Positions 8,689 through 17,151 of a stretch of 64,000 nt of DNA are shown here, in pieces. The notes beneath the pieces were generated by a model. That model searched no databases and was not told the origin of the DNA. It was given only the letters and a program-made list of their open reading frames with translations. Position numbers and translations under genes: made by a program. Position 1 is the stretch's first letter, and each line of letters begins with the position of its first letter. The DNA lies in NCBI RefSeq assembly GCF_013426915.1, contig NZ_AP023181.1, positions 1,674,001 through 1,738,000 of the forward strand, in the 5' to 3' direction. The DNA is from Paraburkholderia sp. PGU19. Lineage in GTDB: Bacteria; Pseudomonadota; Gammaproteobacteria; Burkholderiales; Burkholderiaceae.

Positions 8689-9423
8689 CTACGCCTCCGG
8701 AGCGACCGACGCTCCCGCGATCCCGTGTCTCGCCAGCGCGTCGGCGACAAACCCGGAAGCCTTCATCTCTTCGACAAACGCATGCAACGCTGCTGTCGCC
8801 GCTGGCCCACGGCTCTTCGGCGTACCCATTGCCTGCTGGATCACCATGAACCGTTCGTCGAGCAGCCGAAGCCCGCTGGCCTTCTTCGCATCGGCTTCGA
8901 GTTGCTGCTTCACGCCCGCAGCGACTTCGAGATTCTGTTCGAGGAACGTCTGCACGACAGCCGGAGAAGTCGGCGCGCGCACGATCTCTGCGGCCTTCAA
9001 TTCGCGCGTCAGGAACAGGTCATACGCGCTGCCCTTGCCGACGGCGACGCGGTTGTGCGCATGATCGACATCGGCATTCGTCTTCACGGGCGAGTCATCG
9101 CGCACGAGATAGAAGCCTTCGATCAACACATACGGCGCCGTGAATGCAATCGTTTCGCCGCGCAACGGATCGACGGCGAAGAAGCCAAAATCCGCGCGCT
9201 CCTCGCTGACCGCCTGAACCGATTTGCCCGCTGCGTCGAACACGACCAGTTCCAGTTCGACACCGAGCTTTGCGGCGAACGCGCGCGCGAGATCGACGGA
9301 TACGCCGAATGGCTCGCCCGTTTCAGCGTTCTTGTTAGCGAGAATCGGGTTGCCGAGATTGATCGACGCGCGCACCTTGCCGGTCGGCGTAAAGGCGGCG
9401 ACGACGGATTGATCGATAGTCAT
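8689..9423 (-). CDS. Amino-acid-type ABC transporter substrate-binding protein without signal peptide
   Basis: 244 residues from the ATG at 9423, chosen because GGGAG lies 6 nt upstream; a longer frame to 9510 has no ribosome site. It has the SBP family 3 fold pattern: GEPFGVSVDLARAFAAKLGVELELV near residues 35-60, then EERADFGFFAVDPLR and ETIAFTAPYVLIEG. No secretion signal or lipobox precedes the domain and no permease or ATPase gene is adjacent. It is therefore either a cytoplasmic binding protein, a truncated former transporter component, or an enzyme-like relative of the arogenate-dehydratase type. Codon use matches its neighbours. Confidence 0.78.
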   Translation of the reverse strand: MTIDQSVVAAFTPTGKVRASINLGNPILANKNAETGEPFGVSVDLARAFAAKLGVELELVVFDAAGKSVQAVSEERADFGFFAVDPLRGETIAFTAPYVLIEGFYLVRDDSPVKTNADVDHAHNRVAVGKGSAYDLFLTRELKAAEIVRAPTSPAVVQTFLEQNLEVAAGVKQQLEADAKKASGLRLLDERFMVIQQAMGTPKSRGPAATAALHAFVEEMKASGFVADALARHGIAGASVAPEA

Positions 9424-9675
9424 GAATGCTCCCGTGGCGGCCGCGCCTTCGTGCAGCGGTCTGAGGGTGCAAGGATAAACCGGTTTTGTGTCGGTGCACA
9501 AAAGTCCCACCGAGTCTCACCTGGCGCCCAGCGAAGCGGAAAAGCGAGTGTGTTCAGCATCGACCCCACGACAGGCATGGTGTCGGACACGGGAGAATCC
9601 GTCGATATGCCGACGCCCGTTAGTGTTGCCTTCGTGGAGTGACGAACGAGAGTACGCGTTGCGACAACTCGAACG

Positions 9676-9760
9676 TGGTGCCCAGGGCGGGACTCGAACC
9701 CGCACGCCTTTCAGCGCTACCCCCTCAAGATAGTGCGTCTACCAATTCCGCCACCTGGGC
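9676..9760 (-). tRNA. tRNA-Leu (anticodon GAG)
   Basis: The minus strand gives an 85-nt type-II tRNA. The acceptor GCCCAGG pairs with CCTGGGC, the D-loop region reads GGCGGAATTGGTAGACGC, and the anticodon loop is CTTGAGG with anticodon GAG. A long variable arm (GCGCTGAAAGGCGT region), the T-loop GGTTCGAGTCC and an encoded 3' CCA are all present. The closest general pattern is the bacterial tRNA-Leu(GAG). It stands alone with no second tRNA beside it, and no integrase lies nearby, so there is no sign that it serves as an integration site here. Confidence 0.96.
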
Positions 9761-9886
9761 AAGGGGGCGCAATTGTATCGACTATCGCATCACTTTTTCA
9801 AGTGGTGCCCGTGCTTTGCAGCGAAACGGAATCCGTCAGTGAAACCGCAGTCACCCTGAGACTGGTCGACCCTTCGAAACTCTATC

Positions 9887-9906
9887 ATTTCAACATTTCT
9901 TGAAAT
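9887..9906 (+). promoter_or_regulatory. ArsR operator palindrome upstream of arsR
   Basis: ATTTCAA-N6-TTGAAAT is a perfect 7-bp inverted repeat 30 bp before the arsR ATG, immediately followed by a TATAGA -10-like hexamer at 9906-9911. Its position and TTGAA-type half-sites fit an ArsR/SmtB operator overlapping the promoter, giving repression relieved by arsenite. Confidence 0.72.
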
Positions 9907-9935
9907 ATAGAAATAGAGCGAGTAAAGTAGTCGAC

Positions 9936-10268
9936 ATGGACACGATCAATGCCGTGCGCGCGCTCGGCGCGCTCGCTCACGAATCCCGCCTCGCCATCTT
10001 TCGCCAGCTCGTCATTGCCGGCCCTGAAGGCATGGCGGCGGGTGAAATCGCGCAGCAGTTGGGCATTTCGCCTTCCGGCCTGTCTTTTCACCTGAAAGAC
10101 CTCACGCACGCTGAGCTGGTGAGTTCGCGACAAGAGGGGCGCTTCGTCATCTACACCGCCAACTTCGATGCGATGACCACGTTGATCGGCTTCCTCACTG
10201 AGAACTGTTGCGCCGGCGTTCCCTGCGCCGCCAGCGACCTTTCCAACTGCTGCGGAGACAAGCCATGA
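9936..10268 (+). CDS. arsR: ArsR-family arsenic-responsive repressor
   Basis: 110 residues from the ATG at 9936. The winged helix spans residues 10-75, with the recognition region QQLGISPSGLSFHLKDLTHAELV at about 40-62. The C-terminal tail has Cys91-Cys92 and Cys97, plus Cys105-Cys106. This is similar to the ArsR class that senses As(III) or methyl-As(III) with C-terminal cysteines, instead of the ELCVCDL motif of the R773 type. It is the first gene of a five-gene operon. Its TGA overlaps the ATG of arsI (ATGA), implying translational coupling. A perfect palindrome lies just upstream, so autorepression is expected. Confidence 0.94.
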   Translation: MDTINAVRALGALAHESRLAIFRQLVIAGPEGMAAGEIAQQLGISPSGLSFHLKDLTHAELVSSRQEGRFVIYTANFDAMTTLIGFLTENCCAGVPCAASDLSNCCGDKP

Positions 10269-10732
10269 AACGCATGCACATCCACGTCGCGGTCGAGAAC
10301 CTTGCGGACAGCATCCGCTTCTACAGCGCGATGTTTGGCAACGTCGAGCCGACGGTTACGAAGAGCGACTATTGCAAGTGGGAGTTGACCGATCCGCCCG
10401 TGAACTTCGCGATCTCGCAACGCGGCGCGAAGCCGGGTGTCGACCACATCGGAATCCAGGTCGAAACCGATGAAGAGCTTGCCGAGATGAACGCGCGCTT
10501 CGCTGCGGCGGCACTCCCGGTTCAGCAGCAGAGCGGCACCACGTGTTGCTATGCGAAGTCCGACAAGGCGTGGACCGTCGATCCGCAAGGCGTCGCGTGG
10601 GAGACCTTTCGGACACTTGAATCCGCCCCCGTCTACGGGCAGTCCCATATCGAGGCGTTACCCGTGAATGAATCCACGGCTGCCTGCTGCATTCCATCCG
10701 ACACCACGATTTCATTCCGGAGCCGCCAGTGA
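10265..10732 (+). CDS. arsI: ArsI/CadI-family C-As lyase (glyoxalase fold)
   Basis: 155 residues of a small vicinal-oxygen-chelate protein. The likely Fe(II) ligands are His5 or His7, His61 in VDHIGIQ and Glu113 in WETF. The substrate-binding vicinal pair Cys94-Cys95 occurs in TTCCYAKSDKAW, the ArsI hallmark. ArsI uses Fe(II) and O2 to cleave the carbon-arsenic bond of trivalent organoarsenicals such as methylarsenite and reduced roxarsone. It overlaps arsR by 4 nt and arsC by 4 nt. The C-terminal 40 residues contain another CC pair (AACC) of unknown role. The alternative family name is cadmium-induced protein CadI; the ars context supports ArsI. Confidence 0.9.
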   Translation: MKRMHIHVAVENLADSIRFYSAMFGNVEPTVTKSDYCKWELTDPPVNFAISQRGAKPGVDHIGIQVETDEELAEMNARFAAAALPVQQQSGTTCCYAKSDKAWTVDPQGVAWETFRTLESAPVYGQSHIEALPVNESTAACCIPSDTTISFRSRQ

Positions 10733-11250
10733 GCGACAAACCTTATTCCGTGCTGATCCTCTGCACGGGCAACAGCGCGCGCAGCATCATGGCTGAAGCA
10801 CTATTCAACGTGCTTGGCAAAGGGCGTTTTCGCGCATACAGCGCGGGCAGCCATCCATCCGGCGCGGTCAATCCGTTTGCGATCGAGCGATGCAACGCGC
10901 TGGGCTATGACACGGCACAGATGCGCAGCAAGAGCTGGGACGAGTTCGCCACACCCGACGCGCCGCAGATGGACTTCGTCATCACCGTATGCGATCAGGC
11001 CGCTGGCGAGGTCTGTCCGATCTGGCCTGGCAAGCCCGTGACGGCGCATTGGGGATTTGAAGATCCCGCCGCCTTCCAGGGAACCGACGACGAGAAGCGC
11101 AAGGTCTTCGACAAGGTCTATCGACAGATCATGAACCGCGTGAGTCAATTCGCGAACCTGCCTTTGCACGTTCTCGATCACAACGCGATCCAGCGCGAAA
11201 TGCGCGCGATCGGCGAACGTCCGGCAGAAGAAACCAATGAGCAGCACTGA
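10729..11250 (+). CDS. arsC: Arsenate reductase, LMW-phosphatase fold
   Basis: 173 residues starting at a GTG that overlaps the arsI stop (GTGA), with CGGAG 7 nt upstream. The P-loop LCTGNSARS places the nucleophilic Cys at 12. Cys88 in VCDQAAGEVCP and Cys96 correspond to the disulfide cascade of thioredoxin-coupled ArsC (Bacillus/S. aureus type), followed by HWGFEDPA. It reduces arsenate to arsenite for export by the next gene, which it overlaps by 14 nt. Confidence 0.95.
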   Translation: MSDKPYSVLILCTGNSARSIMAEALFNVLGKGRFRAYSAGSHPSGAVNPFAIERCNALGYDTAQMRSKSWDEFATPDAPQMDFVITVCDQAAGEVCPIWPGKPVTAHWGFEDPAAFQGTDDEKRKVFDKVYRQIMNRVSQFANLPLHVLDHNAIQREMRAIGERPAEETNEQH

Positions 11251-12328
11251 GGCTCGCGCAGCCGTGCGCCCGGCGATCGGCTTTTTCGAGCGCTATCTGA
11301 CGCTGTGGGTTGCGCTGTGCATCGTTGCCGGTGTGGTGTTCGGGCAGATACTTCCGCGCGTGTTTCAGGCGATCGGCCGTATGGAAGTGGCGCACGTCAA
11401 CGTGCCCGTCGGCGTGCTGATCTGGGTCATGATCATCCCGATGCTCGTCAAGATCGACTTCGCGGCGATGAAGCAGGTCGGCAGCCAATGGCGCGGTATT
11501 GGCGTGACGCTTGCGGTCAACTGGCTCGTCAAGCCTTTCTCGATGGCGCTACTCGGCTGGCTGTTCATCCGCCACGTCTTCCGGCCGTGGCTGCCCGTCG
11601 AGCAGCTCGACAGCTATGTCGCGGGTCTGATCCTGCTGGCCGCCGCGCCCTGCACGGCGATGGTGTTCGTGTGGTCGCAACTGTGCAAGGGCGATCCGTA
11701 TTTCACGTTGTCGCAGGTCGCGCTGAACGACTCGATCATGATCGTGGCGTTCGCTCCCCTCGTCGCGTTGCTGCTCGGCTTGTCTGCCATTACGGTGCCG
11801 TGGGATACGCTGATCACGTCCGTTTGTCTGTATATCGTCATTCCCGTCATCCTCGCGCAACTGTTGCGGCGCCATCTATTCGCGCGCGGCGAAGCGCATT
11901 TTCGCAGCGTAGTTGCCCGTCTTGGACCCTGGTCGATCTGCGCATTGCTTGCGACTCTGGTCCTGCTGTTCGCGTTTCAAGGGCAGGCGATCGTCGCGCA
12001 GCCGCTGGTGATCGCGATGCTCGCCGTGCCGATCCTCGTTCAGGTGTTTCTGAACTCGGGGCTCGCCTATCTGCTCAATCGCCGGCTTGGCGTCGCACAT
12101 TGCGTGGCTGGACCTTCCAGTCTTATCGGCGCGAGCAACTTCTTCGAACTCGCAGTCGCGACGGCAATCAGCCTGTTTGGTTTTCACTCGGGCGCCGCGC
12201 TCGCGACCGTGGTCGGCGTATTGATCGAGGTGCCGGTGATGTTGCTGGTTGTTGGCATCGTGAACCGTTCGCAGGCCTGGTATGAATCGGGGCATCGGCA
12301 AGCCGCGCCCAGCCTTCGGAGAAATTGA
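11237..12328 (+). CDS. acr3: Acr3-family arsenite efflux permease
   Basis: 363 residues with ten predicted membrane segments. The essential cysteine of Acr3 is seen at Cys139 in [18 protein letters not shown] second signature, [20 protein letters not shown], follows, and [18 protein letters not shown] lies in the last third. It extrudes As(OH)3 using proton motive force. The start lies 14 nt inside arsC. This is the bacterial Acr3 group, unrelated to the ArsB antiporter even though annotation pipelines often call it arsB. Confidence 0.95.
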   Translation: MSSTEARAAVRPAIGFFERYLTLWVALCIVAGVVFGQILPRVFQAIGRMEVAHVNVPVGVLIWVMIIPMLVKIDFAAMKQVGSQWRGIGVTLAVNWLVKPFSMALLGWLFIRHVFRPWLPVEQLDSYVAGLILLAAAPCTAMVFVWSQLCKGDPYFTLSQVALNDSIMIVAFAPLVALLLGLSAITVPWDTLITSVCLYIVIPVILAQLLRRHLFARGEAHFRSVVARLGPWSICALLATLVLLFAFQGQAIVAQPLVIAMLAVPILVQVFLNSGLAYLLNRRLGVAHCVAGPSSLIGASNFFELAVATAISLFGFHSGAALATVVGVLIEVPVMLLVVGIVNRSQAWYESGHRQAAPSLRRN

Positions 12329-12330
12329 CC

Positions 12331-13091
12331 ATGCTGAGCGATCTGCCGAACATCAGCGCTTCACATCTCGAAACGCCGCAGCTTGAGAAGTTGACACCCG
12401 CGACTGCATCGACGCATCCGCCGCGCATCCTGCTGCTTTATGGATCGCTGCGGGCCACGTCGTACAGCCGGCTGCTTACGCTCGAAGCCGAGCGCATCCT
12501 CCGACATTTCGGCGCGGATACACGCATATTCGATCCTCACGGCCTGCCGCTCGCCGATAGTGTCCGGCAGATCATCCGAAAGTCGTCGAACTGCGCAAAC
12601 TGTCGGAGTGGTCCGAGGGGCAGGTATGGTGCAGCCCAGAGCGTCACGGCAATCTGACGGCCGTGTTCAAGAACCAGATCGACTGGCTGCCGCTCGAAAG
12701 CGCGGGAATACGGCCGACGCAAGGCCGCACGCTCGCTGTCATGCAGGTGTGTGGCGGCTCGCAATCGTTCAATGCGGTGAATGCGCTGCGCGTGCTCGGC
12801 CGCTGGATGCGGATGGTGACGATCCCTAACCAGTCGTCGGTTGCGAAGGCTTATCAGGAGTTCGATTCCGACGGCCGGATGAAGCCCTCCGCCTACTATG
12901 ACCGCGTGGTCGACGTGATGGAAGAGCTGTTCAAATTCACGTTGCTTGTCCGGGATCGTTCGGACTATCTGACCGATCGCTATAGTGAACGGAAGGAGGC
13001 AGCGCCCGCGCCGGCGAGCACGCTTGCCAGCGCGGCGATGCGACACGAAACCAGTTCGAATTCCGATACCGACGACAGCGAAACGGAATGA
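12331..13091 (+). pseudogene. arsH: arsH, organoarsenical NADPH:FMN oxidoreductase, interrupted by a -1 frameshift
   Basis: The ATG at 12331 has GGAG 9 nt upstream and opens an ArsH N-terminus ([26 protein letters not shown], then DPHGLPLAD). After GLPLADSV the frame is lost: the normal continuation [15 protein letters not shown], then [10 protein letters not shown], then [10 protein letters not shown], is read in the +2 frame. It runs to TGA at 13091, including [20 protein letters not shown] and [21 protein letters not shown]. Inserting one base at about 12564-12566 restores a 253-residue ArsH. ArsH oxidises trivalent methyl- and aryl-arsenicals, complementing ArsI. The break is either a real inactivating mutation or a sequencing/assembly error. 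As written, translation stops at 12657. Confidence 0.88.
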
Positions 13092-13163
13092 GCGCGGCCA
13101 CGTTCATGCGTGAAGAGATACGCGAGTGCCCCTTCAGTCAGTGACGATTTCACTTCGCGTTAG

Positions 13164-13421
13164 TCACCTCGTCCGCTTCGCGCGCGGCTTGCCTGCCGCA
13201 TCGCCTTCCTGCGGGTCTTCGCTTTCCAGTTGTCGCTTGTCGGATTGCTCGATCGGCGGCTCGATGGGCGCATCGTCCGCGCCCTCGGCTTCGATCTGCC
13301 GGCGTGCCGTATCCCAGTACTCGTCGGCATGTTTCTTGGGATCGTCGTCCCGCTCCCAAAGTTGATACGCACGTTCGCGAATCCGTTCGTCGGTGCTGCG
13401 TTTGCCATCATATTCAGCCAT
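13164..13421 (-). CDS. DUF2934 domain-containing protein
   Basis: 85 residues. The N-terminal 50 residues carry the DUF2934 pattern: DERIRERAYQLWERDD at 10-25, then HADEYWDTARRQIE. The tail is charged and low-complexity (EDPQEGDAAGKPRAKRTR). It is a small soluble protein common in Burkholderiales and rhizobia, function unknown. It sits convergent to arsH and has a GGGAGAAC ribosome site just upstream of the ATG. No clear operon partner. Confidence 0.85.
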   Translation of the reverse strand: MAEYDGKRSTDERIRERAYQLWERDDDPKKHADEYWDTARRQIEAEGADDAPIEPPIEQSDKRQLESEDPQEGDAAGKPRAKRTR

Positions 13422-13496
13422 GTCGTTCTCCCGGGATCAATAGCGCCTTGGCATTGAGCATTCGCGATGCCTGATCCCGGCACGACGTCGGCAGTT

Positions 13497-14486
13497 TCAT
13501 CCGATACTTTCGACGGCGGCATCGACCCGGTTGTCGTGCCTGCCGCGCGGGCCAGGTAGCCCGAAATGCCTGGCAAGCGTATCGACGACGTTCTCCGCCA
13601 TGCTCCGCCGCGTTTCGCCCGTCGCCGAGCCGATATGCGGCGTCAACACGACTCTGCGATCGCGTATCAGCGCTTCGGGAACGACGGGTTCGTGCTCGAA
13701 AACATCGAGGGCCGCGCCCGCAATGCCGTCTTGCGCGAGCGCTGCAATCAGCGCCGCCTCGTCGACCACAGGCCCGCGCGAGATGTTCACGAGATACCCG
13801 CGAGGTCCAAGCGCATCGAGCACAGCTGCATTGACGAGATGATGCGTGGAAGGAGAAAGCGGGCAGGTCAGAATCAGCATGTCGCAATCGCGCGCGAGGC
13901 GGACGACGTCGTCGTAGTACGGAATATCGACCGGCTTCCGGCTCGGACCGAAATACGCGAGGCTTGAGCCGAATGCCTGCAGACGCTGCGCGATTGCGGA
14001 CCCAATCGTCCCGAGTCCGACGATCCCGACCTTCATGCGCGAGATCGAACGTCCAAGCGGATATTGTCCATGCTCAGGCCACGTTCCTGTACGGACGAAG
14101 GCATCCGCGTTGATGAAGTCGCGGGTGACGGCAAGCGCAAGACCGACAGCCGCATTCGCGACGTCTTCGGCCAGAATGTGCGACGTGTTTTCGATTGTGA
14201 TGCCGCGCGACCTGGTTGCCTGCACGTCCAGATTGTCGAGACCTGCGCTGTAGCTCGAAATGATCTCGACAGCAGGCACGGCGTCGAGAAATGCTGCATC
14301 GATCTTCGTCTTGCGCAACGCAATGCCGCGCACTTCATGGCCATGCTTTGCCAGAAACGCGGCGGCGGCGTCGGGATCTTTCGGCAGATCGAGCACATTG
14401 AATAGCGCCCTGAGTTCCGCGTTGGTCCACTCGGGCAATTCCGCGGCGTTGAGTATGGTTGGCTTCAGCGTGTCCGGTTGTTGCAT
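13497..14486 (-). CDS. D-2-hydroxyacid dehydrogenase (NAD(P)-dependent)
   Basis: 329 residues from the ATG at 14486. The longer frame to 14714 overlaps the transporter and is not credible. The Rossmann motif VGIVGLGTIGSAIAQRL is at about 152-168. The catalytic Arg is in NISRGPVVDE, the Glu in ALDVFEHEP and the His in TPHIGSATGE, the complete R-E-H set of glyoxylate/hydroxypyruvate reductase-like enzymes. It begins 13 nt after the upstream MFS gene ends, so the two are almost certainly cotranscribed. It probably reduces or oxidises the 2-oxo/2-hydroxy acid imported by that transporter; the substrate cannot be fixed. Confidence 0.9.
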   Translation of the reverse strand: MQQPDTLKPTILNAAELPEWTNAELRALFNVLDLPKDPDAAAAFLAKHGHEVRGIALRKTKIDAAFLDAVPAVEIISSYSAGLDNLDVQATRSRGITIENTSHILAEDVANAAVGLALAVTRDFINADAFVRTGTWPEHGQYPLGRSISRMKVGIVGLGTIGSAIAQRLQAFGSSLAYFGPSRKPVDIPYYDDVVRLARDCDMLILTCPLSPSTHHLVNAAVLDALGPRGYLVNISRGPVVDEAALIAALAQDGIAGAALDVFEHEPVVPEALIRDRRVVLTPHIGSATGETRRSMAENVVDTLARHFGLPGPRGRHDNRVDAAVESIG

Positions 14487-14499
14487 AGCTTGATTTCCA

Positions 14500-15867
14500 T
14501 TAAGTGCCGGGCGTGCGCATCTGTACGCGCTTGATATTGCCCATGAACAGCAGGTAGACGACAGCCGCGACGAGGCAGTGCGCAGCGACGAAGTAGAGCC
14601 CGACCGTATAGCCGCCCGTTGCCTGCACGATGTAGCCGAACGCGATCGGCGTGACGATGCCGCCGATGTTGCCCACGCAATTGAAGATCGCGCCCGCAAG
14701 GCCAACCGCTTCACGCGGCGCCGTGTCGCTGACGATGGCCCACGTGCCCGCGCCCGCAGCAGTGCCTTTGCCGAAGAACGCGAGCGTCATCAGCAGCACG
14801 ATCAGGAGATTGCTCTCGGTGAAGGCGGACAGCACGAGGCAGCAGCCTACCAGCATGCCGACGATATACGGCGTCTTGCGCGCCCACGAAACGCTCCAGC
14901 CGTGACGGATGAGCATGTCGGAGATCGCGCCGCCCGCAATGCCGCCGAGAAAGCCGGACACGGCGGGAATCATCGTTGCGAAGCCCGCTTCCATGACGTT
15001 CATGCCGCGCGCCTGCACGAGATAGATCGGGAACCACGTGATGAAGAAATAGCTCAGCGCGATGGTGCAGTACTGGCCGATATACGAGCACCACAGCATC
15101 CGGTTGCCTAGCAGCGTCCGTACGAGCGCCCACGACACGGCAGGGCGCGCCTGCAGTTCGTGTTTCGAGTCGATGTCGATCATCGCGCCGCCTGCAATGA
15201 TGTGATCGAGTTCGCTCGACGATACGCGCGGATGGTTGCGCGGCTCGTGCATGACGACGGCCCACAGGCCAGCCGCTGCAATGCCGATGAGTCCGAGCGC
15301 GATGAACGGCGACGGCCAGCCGAACTTCCCCGTGAGCCAGCCCGCGAAAGGCGAGAAGATTGCCACCGCGAAGTAGGAAGCGGAAGCGAACAGCGATGTC
15401 GCGAGCCCGCGCTCTTCCTTCGGGAACCACATGACCGCGACGCGGCCGTTTGCCGGGAAGCTCGGTGCCTCGATCAGGCCGAGCGCGAAGCGCAGCGCAA
15501 ACAGCAGCGCAAGTGCAACGGAGACATCCGACGTGACATTGCCGATGAAGCCGACCAGCATGGTCGCAATCGACCACAGAATGAGCGTCGCGCCATACAT
15601 CTTCTTGGTGCCGAACCGGTCGAGCAGCAGGCCGCCTGGAATCTGACCTACCACATACGCCCAGCTGAATGCCGACAGCACATAGCCCAACTGCACGTAA
15701 TTCAGGCCGAATTCCTTCGCGATGCCGGGCCCTGCAATCGATAGGATCGCGCGGTCTGCATAGGCGACCGTCGCCAGCAGCAGGATCGTTGCGAGGATCG
15801 AGTAGCGCGTGCGCGTCATGCGCTCCGATGCCGTCGATATATACTGGGTCGTTCGCTGTGAAGCCAT
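14500..15867 (-). CDS. MFS transporter, sugar-acid (glucarate/galactonate) porter type
   Basis: 455 residues from the ATG at 15867, preceded by a strong AGGAGGAG ribosome site. The pattern YADRAILSIAGPGIAKEFGL in TM1, LGYVLSAFSWAYVVGQIPGGLLLDRFG across TM2-3 and a fully conserved RFALGLIEAPSFPANGRVAVMWFP stretch are typical of the anion:cation symporter family (GudP/GarP/DgoT). It forms an operon with the D-2-hydroxyacid dehydrogenase and is divergent from the helix-turn-helix/citrate-synthase protein, the likely regulator. Import of a sugar acid or related hydroxy acid is inferred. Confidence 0.9.
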   Translation of the reverse strand: MASQRTTQYISTASERMTRTRYSILATILLLATVAYADRAILSIAGPGIAKEFGLNYVQLGYVLSAFSWAYVVGQIPGGLLLDRFGTKKMYGATLILWSIATMLVGFIGNVTSDVSVALALLFALRFALGLIEAPSFPANGRVAVMWFPKEERGLATSLFASASYFAVAIFSPFAGWLTGKFGWPSPFIALGLIGIAAAGLWAVVMHEPRNHPRVSSSELDHIIAGGAMIDIDSKHELQARPAVSWALVRTLLGNRMLWCSYIGQYCTIALSYFFITWFPIYLVQARGMNVMEAGFATMIPAVSGFLGGIAGGAISDMLIRHGWSVSWARKTPYIVGMLVGCCLVLSAFTESNLLIVLLMTLAFFGKGTAAGAGTWAIVSDTAPREAVGLAGAIFNCVGNIGGIVTPIAFGYIVQATGGYTVGLYFVAAHCLVAAVVYLLFMGNIKRVQMRTPGT

Positions 15868-15948
15868 CGATATCTCCTCCTTGGTGCGCGTCGTGCGGAT
15901 CTTCTTGGTGTGTTTATGTTTTGCATTAAACCGGCGGCACCTATGACC

Positions 15949-15972
15949 GTCAATCTTGATTGAGTCAATCAA
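15949..15972. promoter_or_regulatory. Palindromic operator between the MFS operon and the HTH/citrate-synthase gene
   Basis: TTGATTGA-G-TCAATCAA at 15956-15972 is a perfect 17-bp palindrome, and a further GTCAATC copy lies at 15949-15955, in phase with GTCAATC at 15964-15970. It overlaps the most upstream possible TTG start of the rightward gene, so the palindrome is more likely an operator and the real start lies downstream. It lies 82 bp or more from the MFS start codon. Confidence 0.6.
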
Positions 15973-15985
15973 CGTGAAGAACTGG

Positions 15986-17137
15986 ATGACACAGGAGGAG
16001 GCGTGCGCGGCGCTCGGCGTGCGCAAGCAGACGCTCTACGCCTATGTCAGCCGCGGTCAGATCGAGGTGCGCTGGGACCCGGATCACATCAGCCGCAAGC
16101 TGTATCGTGCGTCGGATATTTCGATGCTGATGAAAAAGCGCGACCTTGGGCGCGCGCGCAAGAACATCGCGGCGAGCACCATGGCGTGGGGCGAGCCCAT
16201 CATCAATACGCATATCTCGACCATCGTTCGTGGCAGGCTGTATTACCGCGGCAAGGACGCAATCCAGATGGCCGCGACCGCGACGCTGGAGGAAACTGCG
16301 CAACTGTTGTGGGATTCGGCCGAACGGCCCCGCTTTCCGGCTTCCCAACCGGTCAGGGTGGAAGGTTCCACCAGAGCGCGTGTCTTTGCCGCGATGAGCA
16401 TGGCGGCGGCTGAGGGCGGGTCGGTTCATGCGCCGGACGTCGAGCGCTTGCATGAGGACGCGGCCCGCCTGGTCGGCCATCTCGCGAGTGCGTTTGTCGG
16501 GCTTGATTCGGACGAGGGGCCGCTGCATTTACGCATCGCGCGTGCATGGCGGGCTGAGCGGCACGCGGAATTGTTGCGTCGCACGCTCGTGCTGCTCGCG
16601 GATCAGGAACTGACCAGCTCGGCGTTTGCTGCGCGTGTTGCTGCGTCGACGGGGGCGTCGCTTGGCGCGTGCATGCTGGCGGGACTCGCTGCGTTCTCCG
16701 GGCCGCTGCACGGCGACGCGATTGCACGCGTGCATGCGTTGATCGACGATGCGCGTCAGTCGGGAGCCGGGCAGACCGTGCGGCGCCGACTCGCCGATGG
16801 CAAGTCGTTACCCGGTTTTGGACATGAGCTTTACCCGCAAGGCGACCCGCGAGCGGCCTGTTTGCTGTCGATGTTGGCGCCGTCGCAAACGACGAGCGAG
16901 CTGATCGCTTGCGTGGACAGCTTGACGGGCAAGCAGCCCACTATCGATATCGCGCTTGCCGCGCTCGTCGAGCATGGCGAGCTGCAAAGAGACGCGGCCT
17001 TCGCGCTGTTCGCGATCGCGAGAAGCGTAGGCTGGGCCGCGCACTCCATCGAACAGATGACGGGCGGCAGCCTGTTGCGTCCACGCGCACACTATGTCGG
17101 GCCTGCCGTCGCCGAAGGAGAAGGCCACGAAGCCTGA
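15986..17137 (+). CDS. Citrate-synthase-like protein with N-terminal helix-turn-helix domain
   Basis: 383 residues from the ATG at 15986; in-frame TTG at 15956 and GTG at 15974 are alternatives. Residues 1-50 form an excisionase/MerR-type HTH (MTQEEACAALGVRKQTLYAYVSR, then KLYRASDISMLMKKR). The rest is a citrate-synthase fold. GPLHGDA and GFGHELYPQGDPRA hold the two catalytic histidines and TIDIALAAL the catalytic Asp, so the active site looks intact, though the usual N-terminal helices are replaced by the HTH. Position and divergence from the MFS/dehydrogenase operon, plus the palindrome at its start, suggest a DNA-binding sensor of acyl-CoA or oxaloacetate. Enzymatic activity is also possible. 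Confidence 0.82.
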   Translation: MTQEEACAALGVRKQTLYAYVSRGQIEVRWDPDHISRKLYRASDISMLMKKRDLGRARKNIAASTMAWGEPIINTHISTIVRGRLYYRGKDAIQMAATATLEETAQLLWDSAERPRFPASQPVRVEGSTRARVFAAMSMAAAEGGSVHAPDVERLHEDAARLVGHLASAFVGLDSDEGPLHLRIARAWRAERHAELLRRTLVLLADQELTSSAFAARVAASTGASLGACMLAGLAAFSGPLHGDAIARVHALIDDARQSGAGQTVRRRLADGKSLPGFGHELYPQGDPRAACLLSMLAPSQTTSELIACVDSLTGKQPTIDIALAALVEHGELQRDAAFALFAIARSVGWAAHSIEQMTGGSLLRPRAHYVGPAVAEGEGHEA

Positions 17138-17151
17138 GCCCCGCGCCTTCC

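Noticed and set aside
9676..9760. tRNA-Leu as an integration site of a genomic island (the ars operon lies next to it)
   Set aside because: No integrase, no direct repeat of the tRNA 3' end seen downstream, and base composition of the ars genes matches the surroundings.
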